Source of the DNA: an uncultured Eggerthellaceae bacterium
GTDB taxonomy: Bacteria; Actinomycetota; Coriobacteriia; Coriobacteriales; Eggerthellaceae
Reading direction: 5' to 3'
NCBI GenBank assembly: GCA_958454405.1
Contig: CAUEBO010000059.1
Span: 1 to 15,564, forward strand
DNA: 15,564 nt
A program made the position numbers and the translations under genes. Below the pieces are notes generated by a model. That model saw only the letters and a program-made list of their open reading frames with translations. It ran no database searches and had not been told where the DNA came from. This document shows, piece by piece, positions 8,637-15,474 of this stretch; the first letter of the stretch is position 1, and the number at the start of each line of letters is the position of its first letter.

Positions 8637-9539
8637 ATGCAGACGGGGTACTTCAATGCGGCTTGGCAGGATATCAAGAACTCGCCGGGATGGTTCGGCA
8701 AGCTGGTGCTGCTGGCGCTCGTGTCGCTCATCCCCGTGTTCGGATGGATCGTGCTGTACGGCTACCTGTACGGATGGGCGCGCGACATCGCCTGGGGCGT
8801 GCATGCGCCCATGCCCGCGCGCATCCTCGGCAACGAGGACGGCAAGCTGTACAGCCGCGGCTTCTTCGCGCTCGTCATCTCAATGGTGTGCGCTTTCGTT
8901 CCCAGCATCATCGCGGGCATCGGCAGCGCGGTGCTCGGCGTGGGCTTGTTCGGTTTCGGCTCCTCGTTGTACGGCGGTTCGGGCTGGATGCATCTGGGCC
9001 TGGCGTCGGCGCTGATGGGAATGCTGTTCTCGTTCGCTTCGCTCGCCCTTGCGGTCCTGGTCACCTTCTTCGAGCAGGTCGGCACCATGCGCATGAGCAT
9101 CTACGGCCGCCTGTCCGCCGGATTCCAGCTGGGCAGGATCTGGGCGATGATCCGCCATGATTTCGGCGGATTGCTGCGCATCCTGGGCATGGCCGTCTTG
9201 CTTGGAATGGCCATGGCCGTCGTCGTTTCCGTCTTCATGCTCGGCGCGATACTCGTGGGCATGGCAGTCGGATTCGCCGCAGCGGGCGCCGGCGTCGGCC
9301 ACGTCGATGCGGCCATGGCGGGCCTGGCGATTGTCATCGTCATCGTCGTGATCGCCGTCTCGGTGCTGGCCGTCATCGCGCTTGGTGCGATGTCGGTATT
9401 CTCCTATGCGATGATCATACGCGCGCTCGGCTACTGGACGCGCCAGTTCAATGTGCCGGCTTGGCGAGGGCAGGACGATCCGATGCCGTTCGAGCTTGCC
9501 CGAGGCGCCTATCCGGGAGGCGCGCAGCCGCCCTTCTGA
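8637..9539 (+). CDS. Polytopic membrane protein, DUF4013-like
   Basis: A 300-residue protein with long hydrophobic blocks at about residues 18-42, 70-100, 105-132, 165-200 and 205-245, so an integral membrane protein with five or more helices. The N-terminal pattern KNSPGWFGKLVLLALVSLIP followed by a Gly/Tyr-rich helix, LGNEDGKLYSRG and another helix resembles DUF4013 proteins, a family without assigned function. ATG 8637 follows GGGAGAG at good spacing. The open frame extends upstream to 8433, but that part runs through the palindromic element and is not believed. The gene seems to be transcribed alone and converges on the DUF1848 gene. Function unknown; the family call is by recognition only. 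Confidence 0.8.
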   Translation: MQTGYFNAAWQDIKNSPGWFGKLVLLALVSLIPVFGWIVLYGYLYGWARDIAWGVHAPMPARILGNEDGKLYSRGFFALVISMVCAFVPSIIAGIGSAVLGVGLFGFGSSLYGGSGWMHLGLASALMGMLFSFASLALAVLVTFFEQVGTMRMSIYGRLSAGFQLGRIWAMIRHDFGGLLRILGMAVLLGMAMAVVVSVFMLGAILVGMAVGFAAAGAGVGHVDAAMAGLAIVIVIVVIAVSVLAVIALGAMSVFSYAMIIRALGYWTRQFNVPAWRGQDDPMPFELARGAYPGGAQPPF

Positions 9540-9585
9540 TGCCGTGGCCCTCGGTGCGAAGCCGATGCCCGATCCCGTCCGCTTT

Positions 9586-9615
9586 CGATGCCCGGCGCTT
9601 CTGCGCCGGGCATCG
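9586..9615. terminator. Shared hairpin between convergent genes
   Basis: A perfect 13-bp stem, 9586-9598 with 9603-9615, has a TTCT loop. It lies between the plus-strand stop at 9539 and the minus-strand stop at 9621, so it probably acts for both directions. No T run is seen on either side. Confidence 0.7.
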
Positions 9616-9620
9616 TCGCG

Positions 9621-10559
9621 TCAGGAGAAAAGGGAGTCTTGCCGGCCGTGAAGCAGCAAGGAGCGTTGCGGGCCTTCGGTTACCGTGTCATCGGGGCCGA
9701 TGCTGCTGTCGAGCAGCGGCGACGCGGGATCGTGCCGGCGGAAGTTCTCGAGCGACTTCGCGGCGTTCTCGTTTGCGTAGCAGTAGAGACAGCCGTTCGG
9801 ACAGGTGTCGTAGGCTCCGATGTCGCGGCTCTCGAAGCAGAGACAGCCGGGTTTCACGCCCTTGTGCTTCAGCGACCGGAACTGGCAGTTGTTGGCGCGC
9901 CCGAGCGTGGCGAGGGTCGCGCACCCTGCACGTTCGATGCCGAACGAGCGGTAGTCGCCCGTTTGGCAGCAGGCCTGCAGGACCAGCCCGCGCGCCGATG
10001 CCGCCTCTCCGAGCTTCCGCGCGACGAGGGACCTTTTTTCTCGATTGAGCAAGATGAATCCTGGCAAGGATTTCTTGAGCTTGTCGTACTGCTCGACGAA
10101 GCTGAAGACGCAGCGGTCGACGTGCCCGACGACGCGGGCCGCTATGCGGTCGAAGGTTTCGGCGTGCACGTCGGGGGAGTAGTCGTCCGTCAGCAGCACG
10201 GGGTCGTATCGCCATACGACGCGTTGGGGGCCGACGATGCGGGAAAGCTCGAGCAGCGTGTCGATGCTTTCGTCGATGCCGGGTATGTTCGGTTCGATGT
10301 CGGTTCCGTAGGCGGTGATCGTGTAGAAGCAGTACACGCCGTAACGGTCGGCGATGTCGGCCATGTGCGGCAGGATGGGCCGGTAGTTCTTGGAGCAGAA
10401 AACGATGCAGTCGACCACCGAGGGATCCAGCTGGCACCGGGACACCTTGTGCGGGAACAACGGGTTCCGCACGCAGGCTGATCCTTCGTCGAGCCTGTTC
10501 AGAAGCCACTCGGTGTAGTGGTTGACGATATCGGTCCTTCCCCCAACGTTGACGATCAT
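9621..10559 (-). CDS. DUF1848 family protein, radical-SAM-like Fe-S cysteine motif at the C-terminus
   Basis: A 312-residue cytosolic protein. Family-like segments run in order: MIVNVGGRTDIVNHYTEW, VRNPLFPHKVSR, VDCIVFCSKN, ITAYGTDIEPNIP, VVWRYDPVLLT, CVFSFVEQYDKLKKSLPG and DIGAYDTCPNGCLYCYAN. C253, C257 and C260 form a CX3CX2C motif like the radical-SAM [4Fe-4S] site, but near the C-terminus instead of the N-terminus, as known for DUF1848. More cysteines (C197, C198, C213, C225, C239, C241) could bind a second metal site. The substrate is unknown. ATG 10559 has GGGGGAGGT about 6 nt upstream on the minus strand. It is monocistronic, with its own promoter at 10659-10687. Confidence 0.87.
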   Translation of the reverse strand: MIVNVGGRTDIVNHYTEWLLNRLDEGSACVRNPLFPHKVSRCQLDPSVVDCIVFCSKNYRPILPHMADIADRYGVYCFYTITAYGTDIEPNIPGIDESIDTLLELSRIVGPQRVVWRYDPVLLTDDYSPDVHAETFDRIAARVVGHVDRCVFSFVEQYDKLKKSLPGFILLNREKRSLVARKLGEAASARGLVLQACCQTGDYRSFGIERAGCATLATLGRANNCQFRSLKHKGVKPGCLCFESRDIGAYDTCPNGCLYCYANENAAKSLENFRRHDPASPLLDSSIGPDDTVTEGPQRSLLLHGRQDSLFS

Positions 10560-10658
10560 GGGGCACCTCCCCCTTCGAATCGCACCGCTGCGCCCGACGG
10601 CGGGTGCAGGCGCATGCGCCGAAACCGGCGTGCCGTCGATGCGTGACTTGCGGGCTTA

Positions 10659-10687
10659 TAAAAAGAAACACCTGTTCGATGTGTCAA
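10659..10687 (-). promoter_or_regulatory. Promoter of the DUF1848 gene
   Basis: On the minus strand TTGACA (10687-10682) is followed after 17 nt by TTTTAT (10664-10659), a 4-of-6 -10 box; TATAAG lies 4 nt further. It leaves a 5' UTR of about 90 nt. The -35 is contained in a 20-bp dyad, suggesting repression. Confidence 0.55.
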
Positions 10688-10700
10688 GTATAGTGGACAC
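10681..10700. promoter_or_regulatory. Operator-like 20-bp dyad over the DUF1848 -35 box
   Basis: GTGTC at 10681-10685 is mirrored by GACAC at 10696-10700, and 8 of 10 base pairs across the 20-bp site are symmetric (GTGTCnAnTATAnTnGACAC). The site covers the TTGACA of the minus-strand promoter, which is where a repressor would block polymerase. No regulator gene is adjacent, so the binding protein is unknown. Confidence 0.45.
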
Positions 10701-10848
10701 CTGCATGCCCCGTAAAGCATGAGCGGAGCGCGCCGTATTCGCGCAGGGGGGGGTGGAAGGCGGTGGACGCATGCGGACCTGCCGTCCTTTGGGAGGAGGG
10801 AGCGGATGCGCCGGCGCCGTTTTCCGGAATGCCGGAATAGACGGCCTG
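10701..10848. other. Intergenic stretch with G8 run and small hairpin
   Basis: Between the DUF1848 promoter and the terminator of the flavoprotein gene no credible gene is seen. It holds a run of eight G (10746-10753) and a short hairpin, TTCCGG (10822-10827) with CCGGAA (10832-10837). Nothing else stands out. Confidence 0.5.
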
Positions 10849-10882
10849 AAAAGCGATGGAGCCGCCGAAAGGCGGCTCCATC
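10849..10882 (-). terminator. Intrinsic terminator of the flavoprotein gene
   Basis: A perfect 12-bp stem, 10871-10882 with 10855-10866, has a 4-nt loop (TTTC on the minus strand). Reading the minus strand, the stem is followed by GCTTTTCAG. Confidence 0.85.
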
Positions 10883-10901
10883 AGGGGAGGGGATGAAGGC
10901 C

Positions 10902-10933
10902 GGCCGGACGGGGATCGAAGCCCCTGCCCGGCC
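10902..10933 (-). terminator. First hairpin downstream of the flavoprotein gene
   Basis: GGCCGG (10902-10907) pairs with CCGGCC (10928-10933), and GGGG (10910-10913) with CCCC (10921-10924), separated by a small internal loop. It lies 15 nt after the stop codon and upstream of the main terminator on the minus strand. It lacks a T run. Confidence 0.5.
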
Positions 10934-10948
10934 GCGCGATCGTTCGTT

Positions 10949-12628
10949 TTACGCGGTTTCGGAGATGACCTTGCCCTGCGCGAGCGCTTCGCCCACCAGC
11001 TGGCCGAACGTGACGCAGCGCCCGTGGCTGACGCCGGGGCAGTGCACGGGGTAGTCCTTGCCGAAGAAGTCGCCCTGCACGTTGCCGATGGCGAACAGGC
11101 CGGCGATCGGCTCGTCCTCCGCCGTGAGCACCTGGGAATCGGCGTTCACATGGAGGCCGAACGGGATGGTGAGCGTGCTGCACACGTTCTTCGTCGCGTA
11201 GAACGGGGCGGTCTTGACCGGCGCGAGGAACTGCTCGGGCACGCCGAAGTCCACGTCCTCGCCGGCGTCGGCCATGCTGTTGTAGCGCTCCACCGTGGCC
11301 TTGAACGTGTCGGCGGGGATGTCGAGCTGCTCGGCAAGTTCGTCGAGCGTGTCGGCTTTGATGAGCATGCCGTTGCCAAGCCACTTCTCCATGACGGCGT
11401 CCAGGCCGTCGGTGAAGCGGTCGAAGCGCTCGGGCTGCTGCTTCATGAGGTACGTCTCGTAGTCGCTGTCGAAGATGGACCATGCGGCGTTGCCCGGCGT
11501 GTTCATGCGGGCGTTCGTGAGCATGGGCTCGAAGGGCATCTCGGCGCCGTAGCGCTCGCCATTCTTGTTCACGGCCAGCCAGGACATGATGAACGACGTG
11601 AGGTTGAACTCAAGCGTATCGAGCGTGAACTGGTGGATCATCGGAGCGGCCGGGCTCTTGGAGATGGCCGCGCCGGCCCAGGACCCCATGAGCAGGCCGT
11701 CGCCGTTGTTGAAGCCGGCGGGAGCGTACACGTTGGCGTCGGAGCGGTTCGAGATGGGGCAGAACGCGTCCACCATCTCCTGGTTGCCGCCGATGTCGCC
11801 CGTGGCCAGGATGACGCCCTTCGAAGCGTTGTACTGCACGTGCTTGCCGTCCTTCGTGGTGGCGATGATGCCCGTGATGCCGCTTGCCGCATCGCCCACC
11901 AGCTGCTCGGCCCGCGCTTCGAACACGAACTCGGCGCCGTTTTCGGTGGCGGAGTTGTACACCAGCTCGCCCAGCGTCACGTTGACCGGCTGGCCGTCGT
12001 CGCGCGCATCGTACTTCTCGCCGCCGCGCACGAACGACACGGCGTCGGGGTAGACGCGCCAGCGCTCGGGCAGCGTGGACCAGTTGCCGTATTTCGCCGT
12101 GCCGGAAAGCGCATGCACCATGCTGACGCCGTTGGCTTCGCCGAGTTCCTGGATGTAGTCGAACACCTTGCCCGAGCGAGAGGCCCACACGTAGATGAGG
12201 TCGTAGTTCGTGGTCTGGTTCGACGCCTGGTGCAGGAAGCGGGCTGCGACGCGCGGGTCGAGGTCGAAGCCGTTCTCCTTGTGGAACTTGCTGCCGATGT
12301 GGCCCACGTCCACGCCGCGGATGGAGATGCCGGTGTTGCGTTCGATGACGATCGTCTTGGCGCCGTTGCGGGCGGCCGCCTCGGCGGCGTTCACGCCTGC
12401 GAGGCCCGCGCCCACGATGACCACGTCGTAATCCTGCGTCTCGGCGACGTCGCTGATGGGCTCGGGTGCGATTTCCCACGTGTGCTTGCCGGAGGCCTCG
12501 GCGGTCGCGGACGAGCCGGACGAGCCGGACGTCTCGGCGGGGCTGCATGCCGGAAGCGCGACGGCTGCGGCTGCAGCCGCGCCCGTTGCCAGCGCGCCCT
12601 TCAGAAAGCTTCTGCGATTGATATCCAT
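10949..12628 (-). CDS. Tat-exported FAD-dependent fumarate-reductase-like flavoprotein
   Basis: A 559-residue protein of the FAD_binding_2 (fumarate reductase/urocanate reductase/ketosteroid dehydrogenase-like) family. The N-terminus has a twin-arginine signal, RRSFLKG (R5-R6), a hydrophobic stretch, and LPAC ending at C28, followed by a Ser/Gly-rich linker, so it may be a lipid-anchored exported enzyme. The FAD site is VVIVGAGLAG (G73, G75, G78) with E96 ending the second strand. The family C-terminal segment GLFAIGNVQGDFFGKDYP starts at residue 510. No CXXCH heme motif or FMN-binding domain is present, so electrons must come from a separate protein. The catalytic residues of true fumarate reductases are not obvious; the substrate is unknown. 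ATG 12628 follows GAAGGGGAT. It lies directly downstream of the LuxR-type regulator gene on the same strand, as often in Eggerthella. Confidence 0.9.
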   Translation of the reverse strand: MDINRRSFLKGALATGAAAAAAVALPACSPAETSGSSGSSATAEASGKHTWEIAPEPISDVAETQDYDVVIVGAGLAGVNAAEAAARNGAKTIVIERNTGISIRGVDVGHIGSKFHKENGFDLDPRVAARFLHQASNQTTNYDLIYVWASRSGKVFDYIQELGEANGVSMVHALSGTAKYGNWSTLPERWRVYPDAVSFVRGGEKYDARDDGQPVNVTLGELVYNSATENGAEFVFEARAEQLVGDAASGITGIIATTKDGKHVQYNASKGVILATGDIGGNQEMVDAFCPISNRSDANVYAPAGFNNGDGLLMGSWAGAAISKSPAAPMIHQFTLDTLEFNLTSFIMSWLAVNKNGERYGAEMPFEPMLTNARMNTPGNAAWSIFDSDYETYLMKQQPERFDRFTDGLDAVMEKWLGNGMLIKADTLDELAEQLDIPADTFKATVERYNSMADAGEDVDFGVPEQFLAPVKTAPFYATKNVCSTLTIPFGLHVNADSQVLTAEDEPIAGLFAIGNVQGDFFGKDYPVHCPGVSHGRCVTFGQLVGEALAQGKVISETA

Positions 12629-12656
12629 AGGATATCCCCTTCCCTTGTCTCCCTTC

Positions 12657-12697
12657 CCGTGCCGTCCGGCACGGATGCGCAGATTCCCTTCTGCGCA
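12657..12697 (-). promoter_or_regulatory. Two tandem hairpins in the leader of the flavoprotein gene
   Basis: TGCGCAGA (12676-12683) pairs perfectly with TCTGCGCA (12690-12697). Right beside it CCGTGCC (12657-12663) pairs with GGCACGG (12668-12674). They lie 30-70 nt before the start codon, in the 130-nt gap after the regulator gene. Purine repeats (GAAGGGA, AAGGGA, AAGGGG) follow on the minus strand. They may attenuate or stabilise the message; no T run makes them a terminator. Confidence 0.45.
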
Positions 12698-12758
12698 ACG
12701 CCCATCGTGAAGGGAGGCCGGTCCGGGCGCAACGCGCGAATGACCGTATTTCGGAATA

Positions 12759-14267
12759 TCAGGCGACTCCGGTGAGATCGCCCTCGGGATCACGCGATTC
12801 GGGTGATGTGCTTGAGGAAGGGGAAAACGCCTGGTCAATGAACTCTTGGCGGCCATGGACGTCGGCCTTTTGGTAGATGTGGCGCACATGCGTGCCCACG
12901 GTGTTCTCGGAGATGCTCAGGCGCTCCGCTATCCAGGGCTGCGTGCGCCCATTGGCCAGAAGCGCCCCGATCTCGCGCTCCCGCACGGTCAGGCCTATGG
13001 CGTCGAACCAGGCTTCCAGCCGCTCGTTCTGGCCCGCGCCGTCATCGGCCGATCCCTCCGCCGCCAAGGCGGACGGCCTGCCCGAGAGCATCCACATATC
13101 CTCGCTGCTCAGCGTGAGCACCGCCGCGATGACCACGAGATAGCCCACCACGGTGGTTTCGGCCGACACGAATTCGCCCACGTGCTCGTTCGTGCCGACG
13201 AGGGCGATGCCCACGGCGAACCCGACGACGGTGCACAGCACCGACAGCAGCCGCATCACGGCGATGGTCTTCAGGGGGTCGCGCGACTGCGCGTGGGCTA
13301 TCTGCGAGAATGCCACCCAAATGAGGAGGTCGAATGTGGTGTAGCCGCCGATGATGACGGCGCCCGATATCCAGAACAGCTCGGTGCCGAACAGGAAGGG
13401 CATCATCATGAAGCCGGCGATCATGGCCAGAAGGCCGACGCGGTAGACGGTGCTGACGTGGTGGCTCGCCGCGACGACGATGGCGAACATGAGCACCGCG
13501 ACCACGCCCCGCGCCATTTGGATGAGGATCCCGTATCCGGCGCTGTCGCCTCCTACGGCCGAGAACGAGACGAGGTGCTGCAGGTAGCCGAAGCCGACCA
13601 TCACGAGCATGACCGCGCACAGCAGCGTCAAGGAGATGCCCAGGTGGGTTTTCAGATGGGCCCGGATGCCGCGCCGGGCGGGCGCGGGGCTTTCGGCGCT
13701 GCGCCGGTAGGTGCGCTGATCGGGCGCGATCGTCGTGAAGATGAAGCCGGTGGCCAGCGGGAGCAGCGAGAAGAACACGGCTGCCGCCTCGGGGATCATG
13801 AACAGGATGGGGGTGTCGATGACGACGGCGCACGCGAACCCTCCTGCGACGTAGGGCGCGGCGCTGCGCGCGCCGTCGCGGCAGTACGCGCCGCCCCATG
13901 CCAGCTCGTAGGCGGCCATGAACACGCCGCCGCATGCGCCGCCGACGAGCAGCGCCGCCCAGCTTGCGTTGGCTCCGGCGAGCAGGAACAGGAGGGATCC
14001 CATCGTGCCCAGGCAGGCGACCGCCAGGGGAAACCTCCGCTCTCCGAGCAGTTTGCCGAACGGCGCGGGCGTGCGCAGCGCGAAGGCGAATCCGATCGCG
14101 CTCACGCCGAACACGGACACGACGGCCACTTCGGCCATGAGTCCGTGGGAGTCCGGCCGAACGAAAAACATGCTCATGAACATGGCGTCGAGCCATGCCC
14201 AGAAAAACGCCGAGCCCACGATGATCTTGACGCCGTCCGTGCCGTGCAGCCGCTCCAGCAGTTTCAT
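12759..14267 (-). CDS. LuxR-family regulator with polytopic membrane N-terminus
   Basis: A 502-residue protein. Residues 1 to about 400 hold about twelve hydrophobic helices resembling a transporter fold, for example IIVGSAFFWAWLDAMFMSMF near the start and VVGYLVVIAAVLTL near residue 385. A LuxR/GerE helix-turn-helix follows at about residues 425-479 (LTVREREIGALLANG, IAERLSISENTVGTHVRHIY). A short Ser/Asp-rich tail ends the protein. This architecture, a membrane sensor fused directly to a DNA-binding domain, is abundant in Eggerthella and relatives, usually beside exported reductases or molybdoenzymes. ATG 14267 has GGAGGGGAAGGG upstream and an extended -10 promoter. It precedes the flavoprotein gene on the same strand and probably controls it in response to a substrate sensed in or outside the membrane. 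The ligand is unknown. Confidence 0.93.
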   Translation of the reverse strand: MKLLERLHGTDGVKIIVGSAFFWAWLDAMFMSMFFVRPDSHGLMAEVAVVSVFGVSAIGFAFALRTPAPFGKLLGERRFPLAVACLGTMGSLLFLLAGANASWAALLVGGACGGVFMAAYELAWGGAYCRDGARSAAPYVAGGFACAVVIDTPILFMIPEAAAVFFSLLPLATGFIFTTIAPDQRTYRRSAESPAPARRGIRAHLKTHLGISLTLLCAVMLVMVGFGYLQHLVSFSAVGGDSAGYGILIQMARGVVAVLMFAIVVAASHHVSTVYRVGLLAMIAGFMMMPFLFGTELFWISGAVIIGGYTTFDLLIWVAFSQIAHAQSRDPLKTIAVMRLLSVLCTVVGFAVGIALVGTNEHVGEFVSAETTVVGYLVVIAAVLTLSSEDMWMLSGRPSALAAEGSADDGAGQNERLEAWFDAIGLTVREREIGALLANGRTQPWIAERLSISENTVGTHVRHIYQKADVHGRQEFIDQAFSPSSSTSPESRDPEGDLTGVA

Positions 14268-14293
14268 GTCGTCCCTTCCCCTCCAAGCAGAAG

Positions 14294-14299
14294 ATTATA
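14294..14299 (-). promoter_or_regulatory. Extended -10 promoter of the LuxR-type regulator gene
   Basis: On the minus strand TGATATAAT is a perfect extended -10 element (TGnTATAAT). The -35 region is weak, as is common for extended -10 promoters. Transcription would begin about 20 nt before the ATG at 14267. Confidence 0.7.
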
Positions 14300-14440
14300 T
14301 CAGTAAAAAGGAGATCATTAGCCGCCATGTTGGCGGGATCCCGATCGGTCTGCGCAAGGACCGCTCCGCCAGGGCATCGGCGCCGGGTTCCGGCCGCCGC
14401 GCTGCAGGGCAACGGTTCTCCGCGTTCCCCGTTGAACATC

Positions 14441-14468
14441 TTGACAAATCATAGAAAATTAGTAGGAT
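14441..14468 (+). promoter_or_regulatory. Promoter of cysK
   Basis: A perfect TTGACA (14441-14446) is followed after 16 nt by TAGGAT (14463-14468). It sits in an AT-rich island (about 14430-14480) in an otherwise GC-rich region, giving a leader of about 65 nt. A weak hairpin, GTCCGC (14507-14512) with GCGGAC (14520-14525), lies in that leader. Confidence 0.65.
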
Positions 14469-14470
14469 TT
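14446..14470. promoter_or_regulatory. Operator-like 25-bp palindrome in the cysK promoter
   Basis: Positions 14446-14470 form an imperfect dyad centred on 14458, with 9 of 12 pairs complementary (AAATCnTAnnAAnTTnnTAnGATTT). It fills the space between the -35 and -10, so a bound protein would repress. Rrf2-type cysteine regulators such as CymR and IscR use dyads of about this length; assigning one here is inference. Confidence 0.5.
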
Positions 14471-14541
14471 AAAACGATACGTAACGGGAAGCGCTGCGGG
14501 CCGTTTGTCCGCGGCGCGAGCGGACGAGGAAGAAGGGAATC

Positions 14542-15474
14542 ATGGCGGTGCACAAGAACATGGCGGAGCTCGTGGGCTCCACGCCGCTCGTCGAGTTGAC
14601 GAACTACGAGCGGAACCACGGCCTGGAGGCCGCTGTCGTCGGGAAGGTGGAGGCGTTCAATCCCGCAGGGTCGGTGAAGGACCGCATCGCCAGGGCCATG
14701 CTCGACGCCGCCGAGGCCGACGGGCGCATCGACCGCGACACGGTGCTCGTCGAGCCAACATCTGGCAACACCGGCATCGGCTTGGCGGCTCTGGCCGCCG
14801 CCCGCGGCATGCGGCTGATCCTCACCATGCCCGACACGATGTCGGTGGAGCGGCGCAACCTCATGCGCGCCTACGGGGCCGAGCTCGTGCTGACCGACGG
14901 CTCGAAGGGCATGAAGGGCGCCATAGAGCGTGCGAACGAGCTTGCCAAGGAGATTCCCAACTCGTTCATCCCGGGGCAGTTCGCCAATCCGGCGAACCCC
15001 GCCGTGCACGAGGCCACCACGGGACCGGAGATTTGGAGGGATACGGAAGGCGCGGTGGACGTCCTGGTGGCGGGCGTGGGCACGGGCGGCACCGTGAGCG
15101 GCGCGGGCGCCTATCTGAAGCGGATGAACCCCGGCATCAAGGTGGTGGCCGTCGAGCCGGCTGCGTCGCCGGTGCTCTCGGAGGGCCGGGCGGGCGCGCA
15201 CAAGATCCAGGGCATCGGCGCGGGATTCGTGCCCGATACGCTGGACACGGGCGTGTACGACGAGGTAATAACCGTGTCGAACGAGGAGGCGTTCGCGGTC
15301 GGCCGCGAACTTGCGGCAAAGGAAGGCCTGCTCGTGGGCATTTCGTCGGGGGCGGCCGTGGCGGCGGCGACGCGCGTGGCGCAGCGGCCCGAAAACAAGG
15401 GCAAGACCATCGTCGCCATCCTTCCAGACACTGGCGAGCGCTACTTGTCAACCGCCATGTTCGACTTCGAATAG
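14542..15474 (+). CDS. cysK: Cysteine synthase A (O-acetylserine sulfhydrylase)
   Basis: A 310-residue pyridoxal-phosphate enzyme that makes L-cysteine from O-acetylserine and sulfide in the cytoplasm. The PLP lysine is K46 in NPAGSVKDR. The substrate loop TSGNTG is at T73-G78, the phosphate-binding GTGGT at G180-T184, and S269 in ISSGAA contacts the PLP ring. Length and motifs match CysK; the C-terminal ILPDTGERYLST is also typical. Cystathionine beta-synthase-like or CysM paralogs are less likely at this length and motif set. ATG 14542 follows GAGGAAGAAGGGA. The gene diverges from the LuxR-type regulator and probably forms its own unit. No serine acetyltransferase gene is in the 90 bases left downstream, where no clear terminator is seen. 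Confidence 0.95.
   Translation: MAVHKNMAELVGSTPLVELTNYERNHGLEAAVVGKVEAFNPAGSVKDRIARAMLDAAEADGRIDRDTVLVEPTSGNTGIGLAALAAARGMRLILTMPDTMSVERRNLMRAYGAELVLTDGSKGMKGAIERANELAKEIPNSFIPGQFANPANPAVHEATTGPEIWRDTEGAVDVLVAGVGTGGTVSGAGAYLKRMNPGIKVVAVEPAASPVLSEGRAGAHKIQGIGAGFVPDTLDTGVYDEVITVSNEEAFAVGRELAAKEGLLVGISSGAAVAAATRVAQRPENKGKTIVAILPDTGERYLSTAMFDFE

Noticed and set aside
10902..10933. tRNA-like T-arm (GGGGATCGAAGCCCC)
   Set aside because: No acceptor, D or anticodon arms can be formed around it; it is better explained as a hairpin after the flavoprotein stop.
10856..12775. Long plus-strand open frame opposite the flavoprotein gene (639 codons)
   Set aside because: The minus strand has Tat, FAD and family C-terminal motifs. 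The plus-strand product is low-complexity and starts inside the terminator hairpin.
12629..12889. N-terminal extension of the flavoprotein
   Set aside because: It would precede the twin-arginine signal, which must be near the N-terminus, and would overlap the end of the regulator gene.
10949..14267. A cgr-like cardiac glycoside reductase operon
   Set aside because: There is no multiheme cytochrome (no CXXCH) in the flavoprotein or next to it, so the resemblance is only to the general reductase family.
14447..14541. SAM riboswitch or T-box in the cysK leader
   Set aside because: The leader is only about 65 nt, with one weak hairpin, no T-box sequence and no terminator.
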